Source: Pyropia haitanensis
Lineage: Eukaryota > Rhodophyta > Bangiophyceae > Bangiales > Bangiaceae
DNA: 64,000 nt
Direction of reading: 5' to 3'
Assembly (NCBI GenBank): GCA_008729055.1
Contig: SDUX01000004.1
Location: forward strand, 2,294,001 to 2,358,000
The notes beneath the pieces were generated by a model. That model was not told the origin of the DNA, made no database searches, and saw nothing but the letters and a program-made list of their open reading frames with translations. Positions within the stretch are counted from its first letter, which is position 1, and the number at the start of each line of letters is the position of its first letter. A program made the translations under genes and the position numbers. Positions 10,741 through 20,075 of this stretch are shown piece by piece.

Positions 10741-13735
10741 GGTCAAAGAGGCGCCAGAACAAAAAGAAGAAGATCCCTCGGGGGGGGACGAGGGGGCGGA
10801 CGGGGGATGGAGGGTGAGGAACAGCGGGCGTCAGGGACGGAGGGCGGCGAGCGCAGCGACGGTGCAACAAAGGTGTGCGCAGCGGATAAAGAAGGCGCGC
10901 GGGCGGGACTGAGAAGGCCACAGCGGTGGCACAAACCAAGGGGTGTAGGTGAGGCTGACGACGCGGCAGCGACCGCACGGCTCCACCGCGAGGACGGAGG
11001 CCTCGCGACGGCGCCGCTGGGCCAGCGTGGCCGCATCTGTGCAGGGCGAGCCGCACGCCCACGCACCCGACAGCGCACGTTCTGTACACCTCGTCACAGA
11101 CCAGGTTGATCAATAGGAGGCCCCCCCCCCTCGTGCGGTTGTGGCAGACACAGAATCTACTCAGACCAAACAAGAATTAAGTCGTACATCTAAATGTATT
11201 CTGTTTGTGCGCTCGGTTCTTTTCGGGGACACCCATCCACCACCATCACTTGGCAGACTGAGCATCCCGCCGAGCGGGGGCTTTCGCGCGTCAGCCCCCA
11301 GCCGGACCTCACCACACTGCCATATTGTCGGCTTTGGAAGGCTGCCCGCCTCCCCTGCCGAGGCCCCGCCCGCCAAAGGTCGCCGCCCCCCCCCGCCAAG
11401 GTCACCCAGCGCCCCCGCCAAGAGCGCCCGTTACAAGCCAAGGCCGCGCGCCTCCCCCCGACATGAGCGGTCGTGCCACGGTAGCCGCCGCCGCCGCAAA
11501 CAGCTGCGCGGACAAGCCACCATCGACGGCGGCCATGCGTGTGCGCGTGGGGTCCTCACAGAAGGGGGCGGTGGCACTGCATCAAAAGGCGGTGTCGTCG
11601 TGGCACCGCGGTGGCGACAAAAGAGGCGGCGGTCGGCGTCGTCGGCCGGGGTGGATCCCCCCCACCGCCTCCAGTCCACCCCGTCTTTGCCGACGCAGCC
11701 GCGCGCACGCCCTTGCCCACCGGAGCGTAGTCGTCTCTGTACAGTCTGCCGAGCCCCGCTGAGGACGCGAGCCTCTCCCAACGAGACTGCCCGCTCACGC
11801 TGGCGAAACCTCCGGCTCTCCACGACGACGCCGCTCGCCTTCCTCCCCCCCTCAGGCGAGCCGATCCCTTCGAAAGGCCCCCGCGTGCTGCCCCTGCAAA
11901 AGAAAAAGAGGACCGCACAGGCTGGCTGCCAACCTGTCATTGACTGATGAACGTGGACCAATCAAGTCGCGTTGCTGTACCGACGGATCAAACGGCGCTT
12001 CGCCAGAGAGTGTCTGCAGGAGATTTGTCTGCCACGTCAGTAGGCCACGTTGGCGCGCTTCGTAGGTGGGTGGAGACGGTTGGAAAATTCGGAACCAGCC
12101 CAGCGTCCCCTGGATCACGCACGAGAAGGGTGGCCTCATCGCTGCATCTGTGGTATCTCTCCCGCCGATGTTGCCGAACGGTGCCTCGTGACGTGATTGC
12201 GCGGGCGCGACGGCTCTCGCGAGGCCGCATCGCTTTGCACCTGAGCAGAAGGCGTGACGTGACCGCACAGTGGGTGCGTGACAAAGTGGCTACTAGGATA
12301 GTGCTCAGAGGGAGGCGGTCCTCGGTCAGCTGCGCCCGCCGTTCTCCCCCCTCTTTGGCTGCACTCGCCGCGGTGGCCCACTGCGGAGGCCTGCAAAGGG
12401 GAGGGTGTCCCGCGGCGGCTCGCGGCCGTTGCGTGCCGAGCCCGCTCCCCCGCCCATTCTTTAGCCGCGCGTCATTCCCCGCCTGGTTGGTCTCGCGCTC
12501 TCTATCGCACCGTGGGAGACGGTGCAGTCCTCGCCTAGTCAGACGCTCGTCCTCCGGACGCCCCCCCATCTGACGCACGAGTGGCGCAGTCGCGATCATT
12601 GGAACCAAAAAAACGTGGCAGGGTGGGCGGCGGCAGTGGCTGCGGGGGCGGCGGCAGCGCGCGCGTCCGCACAGTGAAGGGCGCGCGCGCCGCCGCACCG
12701 TGCTGCCTCCGCGCTGAAGCTTAAGCTGCCATAGGAATTCTTCCCCCTCAGTGTGTGCCTCGCGCCACTGCCGAAGACGAGGCTAACGGGAGGGAGGGTG
12801 GGAGTTAGCTGCAAGGGCTGCACTTTCTCCGATCCTCCCCCCCTCCTCCCCGGCCGCTCTGGTCAGTGTGTTCCGCATCTCCACCAGAGGCGGCTTAGAT
12901 ACCCCGTCTTTGCGAGGGAGTCGGTGAGTCGCCCCCCTTTGCAGCGCGCAACTCGACCGGCCGTTGCGACTCTGGCAGCGGGCGCGGGTTTCCATCGCCC
13001 CTGTCCTAATGTTCCACCTCCGCTGGGCGGTCAGCTGCTGTAGTGCAGTAGCCGCCTCCGTGCATAGGCGCGTTGATGTAGGGGGGGTGCCGCTCGCCGC
13101 TGCCATTGCAACAGCGCCGCCTCGGGGTCACGTGATGAAGTGAGGGGGGGGACCGCACGGCGGCCGACAGGCCCGTGGCCGCGGGTGTCTCGCGCCGTTT
13201 CTGCCCCGGTGGGACCCGCCGAGAGCGGCACATGGGCCGGGGCGGACTGTAGAGGCGGTGCGAGATGGGGGGGGGGGGGAAGGGAGGCGCGTAGGGCCTC
13301 TGCGGCGTGGGGACTAGCTCTGCTGGCAGTCGGGCGAGGGCAGGCTCCGGGGGGGTCGTGCGCGCGCGCGCGGCGCCTCCCTGCGCCCGCTTTCGCTCAG
13401 TGCGGAACTGCAACCGGCCGCAGCGGGAGCGGCACCGCGCCTGCCTGCCTCGTGCAGGGGATAGGCAGTGGCGAAGCGGGCGTAAAACGTCGCGCGCGCC
13501 CCAGTCCTTGGGAGCGACGGGCGATTTTTGAGTCCCCTCAACGGCGACGGCCCCAAGTGTGCCCGACCCAGACCGGCACCCGCCCTCCCGCCGGGGACTG
13601 CCCGTCGTTGTCGGTGCTCATCCGCCGGCCACCAACAGCTCTCCGCGTTCTCCCCCTCTCCCCTTCTTCCTCCCAGTGTTGGTCATCTCCTACTCCTCCC
13701 TCCCCTTCCCCCTCTGCCCCGCCTTGTCGCCTGCC
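10741..13735. other. 3-kb gene-free stretch before the aquaporin
   Basis: Mixed composition with a lower-GC patch at 11140-11230 and others around 11900-12300. No frame shows a recognised domain and no tRNA or rRNA was identified. Poly-G and poly-C runs occur at 10711, 11129 and 13267. The last 200 bases are C/T-rich, like the leader of HSP70, and probably include the aquaporin 5' UTR. Confidence 0.4.
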
Positions 13736-14731
13736 ATGGCGACTCTCATGCCGGCGGCCCGCGTCCGGGACTTGGAGGAAGGCCACTCCGGGACGAAGCT
13801 GCGGGCGGCGTCCCACGGCGACTCGGAGACAACGTCCACAGAGGTGGCACTCAAGGAGGAGGCGGACCCGTCCGGGTCGGCGATGAATAGCGACGCGCTC
13901 GCCGCGCCGACCGGCGCCAAGCGGCTGGCGATGGCGGCGCTCGCCGAGGCGGTCGGCACCGCCTCCATCGCGGTCTTCACGACCGGCGCGGTCGTCAACG
14001 CGACGGCAACGGCGGCCGGGACGTCGTCGCTCGCCGAGATCAACCTGCTCAGCGGCCTCGGCCTCGTCGTTGGCATCCTGCTCGCGGGCCCCCGCAGCGG
14101 CGCGCACCTCAACCCCGCCATCTCCCTCGCCGTCGCCATCAACCGGCCGTCGTCACTGCCACTGTTCAAGCTCCCCATCTACTGGGCGGCGCAGCTGGTC
14201 GGCGCCTTTATCGGCGGCGGCCTCGTCTACGGCGCCTGGCAGGTGCCCATCCGCACGTTTGAGCGCGTCAACGGCATCGTCCGCGGCACGGACGCGTCGG
14301 CCATCACGGCGGGCAGCTTTGCGTGCTACTTCCCCGCGCCCGGCGCGATCAGCCCCAATGCCAACCAGTGGGAAAACGCGACCGTGTCGCACGTGACGGC
14401 CTTCTTCTGCGAAGCCGTCGGCACCGCCATCCTCGCGTGCGTCATCGCGGGCGTCCTCGACGGCCGCGCCGCGCCGCGGATTGGCCGCGCGGGCTCCGCC
14501 CTCGTCATTGGCCTGACGCTCTTCCTCGTCGAGACGCTCCTCGGGCCGCTGACGACCGGGTGCTTCAACCCGGCGCGGGACTTTGGGCCGCGCCTCGTCA
14601 CGCTCGCGGCGGGCTGGGGGCGCGTCGCGATCCCGGGGCCGCGGGTGGGCTTTTGGATTTACCTCGCCGCGCCGCTGGTGGGCGGGCCTATCGGGATGGC
14701 GTTCTACGACCACATCCTGTCGCACACGTAG
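13736..14731 (+). CDS. aquaglyceroporin (MIP family channel)
   Basis: A 331-residue, intronless major intrinsic protein with the expected six membrane segments after a hydrophilic N-terminal tail of about 65 residues. Loop B carries SGAHLNPA (NPA at 126-128) and loop E carries CFNPARDFGPR (NPA at 278-280). The NPARD form, with Asp just after the selectivity-filter Arg281, is characteristic of glycerol-conducting GlpF-type channels rather than strict water channels. A third clue is the long loop between segments 3 and 4. ATG at 13736 is chosen because the leader before it is C/T-rich and has no homology. It may act in osmoregulation or glycerol movement (inference). Targeting to plasma or internal membranes cannot be told. 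Confidence 0.93.
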   Translation: MATLMPAARVRDLEEGHSGTKLRAASHGDSETTSTEVALKEEADPSGSAMNSDALAAPTGAKRLAMAALAEAVGTASIAVFTTGAVVNATATAAGTSSLAEINLLSGLGLVVGILLAGPRSGAHLNPAISLAVAINRPSSLPLFKLPIYWAAQLVGAFIGGGLVYGAWQVPIRTFERVNGIVRGTDASAITAGSFACYFPAPGAISPNANQWENATVSHVTAFFCEAVGTAILACVIAGVLDGRAAPRIGRAGSALVIGLTLFLVETLLGPLTTGCFNPARDFGPRLVTLAAGWGRVAIPGPRVGFWIYLAAPLVGGPIGMAFYDHILSHT

Positions 14732-14737
14732 GACGGC

Positions 14738-14761
14738 GGGGGGGGGGGGGGGGGGGGGGGG
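14738..14761 (+). repeat. 24-nt G homopolymer after aquaporin stop
   Basis: An uninterrupted run of 24 G begins seven bases after the TAG stop codon of the aquaglyceroporin and is followed by further G-rich sequence. Such a tract can form G-quadruplexes in the RNA 3' UTR and is prone to length error and polymorphism. Confidence 0.85.
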
Positions 14762-15063
14762 AGGAGGGGAGGATCGACCAGACACAGGCACACGCGGCCA
14801 ACCACGCCACACTGACGACACCCGGACACACTGATGAACATGAATAACTGCGTCTATGTAGCTGCGCCTCCCGTTGCATCCACGACTGCTGGCGAGGCGG
14901 GCGGCCAGCCTCACGCCCGCCAGCAGTACAGCAAACATCCAGCGGCAGACGGCGGACAAACGTCCCCGACAACCCACACACCACCACGTACCGGTTTGGC
15001 AACCGCCGCGAGCTGCTTCCTCCCACCCCCGCCCCGCCTGGGCGGGCGGCCGTCACCCCCCGC

Positions 15064-16651
15064 TTACGCGCGCACCTCCACCCACTCCACCGCCTGCGCG
15101 GCGGCCCACATCGCCGCCATATCCCGCTCCCATCCGCGCCGCCCCGCGGCGAGCCGCGCTAGACACTCGCCGGGCGTCACCGTCCGCACGCCACCACCGC
15201 CGCCGCCGACGCCCGGCCCGACAAAGACCGCCACCGCCACGCCGGGTGGCCCGCCGCCACCACCACCGCCGCCGCCACCACCACCACCACCACCCGCACA
15301 CCCCACGAGGCGGCCGCCAACGCCACGGACGGTGGCAACGACCGCCGCGAGGCTCGCACCCCCCCACCGCGGCGTGCCGCCCGCGTCCCCCCCCGCGGGG
15401 CTGGCACCCCCCCCCCCCCCCCCCGCGCCCCCCCCCGGCCGCGGGCGGTGCCGCGACACCACCGCCGCGTCCGCCCCCCAGTACGCCTCAAACGGGACGG
15501 CGAGCACCCGCGGCGGCCGCGCGGCGGCGAGCGCGCGGAGCGCGGCGAGGATCCCCCCCCCCGGCCGGCGACGGCCAGGACGTCCACCCCCCCCGCGGTG
15601 GGGTCCGCCGTGGCGGCGGCGGCGGCGGCGGCGGCGGCCCAGGAGGCCCCCCCCAGGCGCTCACCCACCCCCACCCCCACCGCGTTGCCATCCGCATCGA
15701 CCGCCGGGTGCGCCGCCGCCGCCGCCGCCGCCGCCGCGTACGCCGACCAGCGGCCGTGGACGGTCACGCCGCGCATGCCCAACACCGTGGGCAGCGCCGC
15801 GGTGAGGCGTGCGGCGCCCGCCGCGGCGGCGGTGTCCACCTCCACGTACGTGCGGCTGACGAGGCCGACCGCGGCGAGCGTGCCGACCAGCAGCCCGTCC
15901 GCGGCGTAGGCCGACGGGCGGGTGCCCCGTGCCGCCGCCGCCGCCACGCCGTCCCAGTCGGGCGGCACGAGCACCGCCAGCCGGTCGTGACGGGACGGGG
16001 GGGAGCGCGGCGGGGGGGGCGCCGCCGCCGCCACCCCCCCCCGGCCGCCGCGGTCGCCACCCGTGGCGTCATGGCGGTGGCGGCCGCGGCGGCGGCGGCG
16101 GGAGGGGTGGGGGTGGCGGCCACGACCGCGGCCGCCGCTGCTACACCCGTCGGTGGCGGCGGCGACCGCCGCGGCACGGGCGCTCATCGCCACCCGCAGC
16201 GTCGCGGCGGCAGCGGCGACGCCCGCCGCGGTCCGCGTCGCCGGGAGGGCGTCGAGGGCGGCCTGCACCGCCGCGGTCGCCGCGTCGGCCGCCCGGCACA
16301 CGTCCACCGTCACGGCGGGGAGGGGGACGCCCACCCGCACCCGCGAGAGGAGCGGCGGGAGCCCCCGCCCCGCGCGCGCGCCGCCGCCGCCGCCAGCGAC
16401 GACGCCGCCGGTGGCGGCGGCCGCCGCAGCGGCCGACGGGTGGGCCCAGGGGGGTAGGCGGTGGTCGACGCCCGCGGCGAGCGGGGGAGGGGGGGGGGGG
16501 AGGAGTGCGGTACCCCCACCCGCCGGCCGAGCGCCGCGGCGGCGAGGAAGGTGAGCGCGAGCGCGGCGGCGCGGGCGGTGGGGGCGCCGCGCCGCCGCTT
16601 GGGGGGGGACCCGAGGGGGGGGGGGGGGGGGCGCCGTGCCGACCGCAGCAT
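15064..16651 (-). CDS. uncharacterised protein with N-terminal membrane anchor
   Basis: Not firmly recognised. From ATG at 16651 the protein begins MLRSARRPPPPP, then basic residues and a hydrophobic stretch, ARAAALALTFLAAAALG, that looks like a signal anchor. After C/G runs near 16485-16500 the frame changes and continues through LLSRVRVGVPLPAVTVDVC, DRLAVLVPPDWDGVAAAAA and GLLVGTLAAVGLVSRTYVEV. It changes again near 15556 to RVLAVPFEAYWG, SLAAVVATVRGVGGRLVGC and a final WAAAQAVEWVEVRA. The order DVLAV...LRAL...RVLAVPFEAYW...SLAAVVATV weakly recalls the C-terminal half of FkbM-type methyltransferases. This is only a suggestion, because acidic SAM-site residues are not evident. Roughly 500 residues if the frames are joined. 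Confidence 0.45.
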
Positions 16652-17292
16652 GGTGCCGCTGCAGGCGGCAGGGGGGAGGGGGAGCGCGAGATGAATGGCT
16701 GGCGTGGGGGGGGGGGGGGGGGGGGGAGGGGACGCGGACGGTGGGGCGCCGGGGGGGGGGGCGTCCCGCCGCCGACGGGGGAGGTGGTGGCGGGGGCGCG
16801 GATGCGGACGCGGGGCAAGCGCGGGCGGCACGGCAGACACCGCACCGCGACCGGCGCCAGCCGCGTGGCCAATGAGTGAGCTTGCCGTATTTCTTTTTGT
16901 TGTTTTTTGTCGTTGGATTCCCGCCCGTCCCCGGTCGCCGTCCCCGCGGCTCCGCGGCCACACTGTCGTGTACATGCGCCCTCACGGCTGTAGACAACGA
17001 GGCGACGACTGCCCCCCCCCCCCCCACGCCGCCTCCCCCTGTGTACCGGCCACTCCGTGTGTACTCCATGGCGACAAGCGAGCACCTTTCCCTTCTTTTG
17101 TACATACGCCACCGGCGGCCGCACGCGCCCGCGCACCGGCGCTCGCAGCGCACCGTGGTCACCACCGCCGTCGCCGCGGCTCTGCATCGCCACCCCCCCC
17201 CCCCCCCCCCCCCCCGCCTCGCCACCAAAGCCCCCCCTCCCCCCCCTCCCCAACCCCAACCCCCCCCCCCCCTCCCCCCCCCCCAGCGGGGC
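16652..17292. other. spacer between two minus-strand genes
   Basis: Contains G runs at 16700-16722 and 16750-16760 and C runs at 17011-17021, 17195-17214 and 17262-17284. The T-rich patch near 16890-16915 is the only low-GC piece. It should hold the promoter of the 16651 gene and the 3' end of the DUF1826 gene. No gene recognised. Confidence 0.4.
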
Positions 17293-18247
17293 TCACCAGT
17301 CATCGTCGGTCTGCAAGACGAGGCGCCCCTCCCCCCCCCCCCCCTCGGCCACCGCCGGGCTGCGGTGGATGACCCCCCCCCCCGCGCCGCCGCCGTCCCA
17401 CGCGGCGCCCTTTAGGAACAGCAGCCCCCCCACCGGCGCCTGCCGCACCACCGCGCCCGCCGCTTCCATCGCGGCGCGCTCCGACCGGTCGCCCCCACCC
17501 GCGCGGCCGCCCGCCGGGCCACGGCGGAGCACCGCCGCCCGCACCGCGGGCGGCAGGCCCCACTCGGCGGCGCCGCCACACCCGCCGTCGGCGTGGAGGG
17601 AGCCACAGTCCACCCCACCGCCAGCCGCGGCGGGCGGCTCGTCCACCCACAGCGTCCCCCCCCCCGCGAGCGTCGCGAGCCCCCGCAGCCGCACCCGGTC
17701 CGCGTGCCACCGTGGGCACGGCACGTCCGCCACCACCGCCAGCCGCAGCCGCACCGCCGCGGGCGGGATGCCCACCGCCGCCGCGTGCGCGGCGGCCGCC
17801 GCGACCGCCGCCGCCATCACCCGCGCCGCCGCCGCCCGCGGCACGCCCGCCACGGCCAGCGCGCGGGTGAGCGCCGCGACGCCCGCCGCGTCGGCGGCGG
17901 CGGTGATGTCAAAGGGGGGGAGGCCCCCGCGGAGGCGGGGGAAGGCGCGGAGGAGGGCGGGCGGGACCGCCGCGAGGGGGCGGGGGGGGCGCCGGCCGCC
18001 CGCGTTGGTCGCCGCGGCGGGCCACGCGGCGAGGGGGGGGGGAGCCCACACCCGCGGACCGCCGCGGCGGCGGCGGCGAGCGTCGAGTCGGTGGGGGGGA
18101 TGAGGAGAAAGTTGGCGGGCGTCGCGTGGAGGAGGTGGGCCGCGGTGGCGAGGGTGGGGGGGGGGCGGGGGGGGCGGTGGACGCCGCCATGACCGGCCGC
18201 GCCGCCGCCGTGATGGGGGGGGTGGGCACCGCCGAAAAGGCCGCCAT
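17293..18247 (-). CDS. DUF1826 family protein
   Basis: The C-terminal half matches DUF1826, a family best known from proteobacteria and of unknown function. It reads CPRWHADRVRLRGLATLAG, where the family has a C-x-F/W-H-x-D-x-V-x-L-R-L-L motif. Then come GTLWVDEPP, LFLKGAAW, GVIHRSP and GRLVLQTDDDW at the stop. The conserved Cys, His, Asp and later His suggest a metal site (inference). A suitable ATG at 18247 begins MAAFSAVPTPPITAAARPV. The following segment HLLHATPANFLLIPPTDSTL lies in a different frame, with the change falling in G runs around 18158-18175. Two further frame adjustments are needed near 18030 and 17985. About 310 residues, in keeping with the family (200-250) plus a low-complexity N-terminus. 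Confidence 0.68.
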
Positions 18248-19934
18248 TGTCTTGGGGGGGGAGGGGGGAGCGCCGCCAACCGGCAAGGGGGGCGGCAGGA
18301 GCGGACGGACGAGCCCGCCGACGCGGCGGGCACCAGCGTCGGGGGGCGGGGGCAGCTCAGCTGGACGGGGACGCGGCGGCAGCACCGCCAGCAGGGGAAC
18401 GGCCGTCTCGTTGGCAAGGCGCGCAGGTGAACGCCGCGGCGCCCATGACGGTCGGAGGCAGGAGAAGCTGCGCGGGGCACAAGTAGGCAGCGCAGGGGCC
18501 GCGCGGCCGGGATGAGTGGTGGCCTTGCCGCCGCTGGGAGCGCGACCATGACGCATGCCGTCCCCGCCACGTCGGCCGATGACGCATCCCGATCCGCTGC
18601 CCGATGCGCCTCCATGGAGGCTACTTTCCTAGCTCCCGTCCCGTCCGCACACAGCCCTCTCGGCCCGTTTGGCCTGAGTGTCGTGCGCCGCCGTTGAGGT
18701 CGCCCAGTGCATGCTCCAAACAAAACGCGCAACAAGCAGTCAGTATACATCGACGCAGTCGAGTCCCCGCCCGCCTCCACGCAGTCCCACGGCGCTGGTG
18801 GCTATCGCCGCCACCGCTGCAAACAAACAACGCGCACCAAGCAGTCAGTCGAGGCCCCGCCCTCTTCAACGCAGTCCCGTGGCGCTGGTGGCTGTCGCCG
18901 CCACCGCCCGCCCCGCCACGGCCACCGATGCCAACAAGCAACGCGCAATACCCCGTCACGGCCCCGCCCACCTCCACGCAGTCCCACGGGGCTGGTGGCT
19001 GTCGCCGCCACCGCCCGCCCCGCCACGGCCACCGATGCCAACAAGCAACGCGCAATACCCCGTCACGGCCCCGCCCACCTCCACGCAGTCCCACGGGGCT
19101 GGTGGCTGTCGCCGCCACCGCCTGCCCCGCCAGCGCCACCGCCGCCACCGCCACCCCACCACCCAAGCGCCCACCCCACCCAGACGCACGACGCACGCAC
19201 CAGGCGAACTCCTCCCGCCCACCACCGACCGCGGTCCCCCCCGCGGCGGTGCCACCGCCGCCGACGAGCGCCGATCCACCGCCGCACCGTCGCGGCGAGC
19301 GCACCGCCGCCACCACCCGCACGGCCCCGCCCCCCCCCCCCCCCAGCCACCGCCGCAGACACCACCCGTCCGCCGCGGCGGGACCGCACCGCGTCCGCAA
19401 CGGCCGTGCCGACGCGGCGGCCGGCGGCGTCCCGCCGCCGCCCATGCCGCTCGGGAGGCCACCCCGCCGTTGTCAGACGCGGCCGGCCGCCGCCGCCGCC
19501 GGCCACCGCCGCGGCCGCCCCCCCCCCGCCAGCGTGCCCCGCCGGCACCGACGGCCGCCGGCCGGCCGGCCACGCCGCCGTCGCCGCGGCGGGCACGAGC
19601 CGCGGCAGCGGCGGGCGCCGAAGGTGGCGCCGGGGCGCCCCCCATCCGTCTGTGAGCAGGGGCCACGGCAGACGCCACGGCGCACGCGGCGGCCGCCGGC
19701 ACGGCGGCCTCCCCCCGCGGCGACCCCCCCCCCCCCCCTTCCCATGCCGGCAGCAGGCGGGCCGCGGTGGCCGCCACTGCCGCCGCCTCCCCATCAGCGT
19801 CCCCCGCGGTAGGGCGCGCGCGGCCGCCGCGCCGCGGTCGGCGGCGGTGGGGGGCGGGGGGGTGGCCGCGACGGGCGACGGCCGCCGCGGCCGCCCCGCG
19901 TCGACCCGCCCGCCGCGGCCACGGGCGGTGGCGG
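18248..19934. other. spacer holding the 107-bp repeats
   Basis: Apart from the tandem array at 18721-19130 no feature was recognised. 19150-19930 is strongly C-rich on the plus strand, with Pro/His/Arg-rich frames that match nothing known. The region lies between the start of the DUF1826 gene and the stop of the 19935-22373 gene, both on the minus strand. Confidence 0.4.
18721..19130. repeat. 107-bp tandem repeat, four to five units
   Basis: The anchor CCACCG after GTCGCCG recurs at 18811, 18901, 19008 and 19115, giving spacings of 90, 107 and 107 bp. The last two full units are nearly identical across their length. Each unit contains CCTCCACGCAGTCCCACGG, GCTGGTGGCTGTCGCCG and AACAAGCAACGCGCA. 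A diverged partial unit precedes at about 18721-18770. It does not encode an obvious repeat protein. Confidence 0.9.
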
Positions 19935-20035
19935 TCACGCCCGCTTTTCCGCCGCCGCCGCCGCCGCCGCCGCCACCGCCGCCGCCTCCGCCGCCGCCGC
20001 CGCCTCTGCCGCCGCCGCCGCCCCTTCCTCCGTCT

Positions 20036-20075
<40 letters not shown>

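Noticed and set aside
11141..11947. 268-codon plus-strand frame upstream of the aquaporin
   Set aside because: It lacks an ATG at its start, becomes Pro/Arg-rich and matches nothing.
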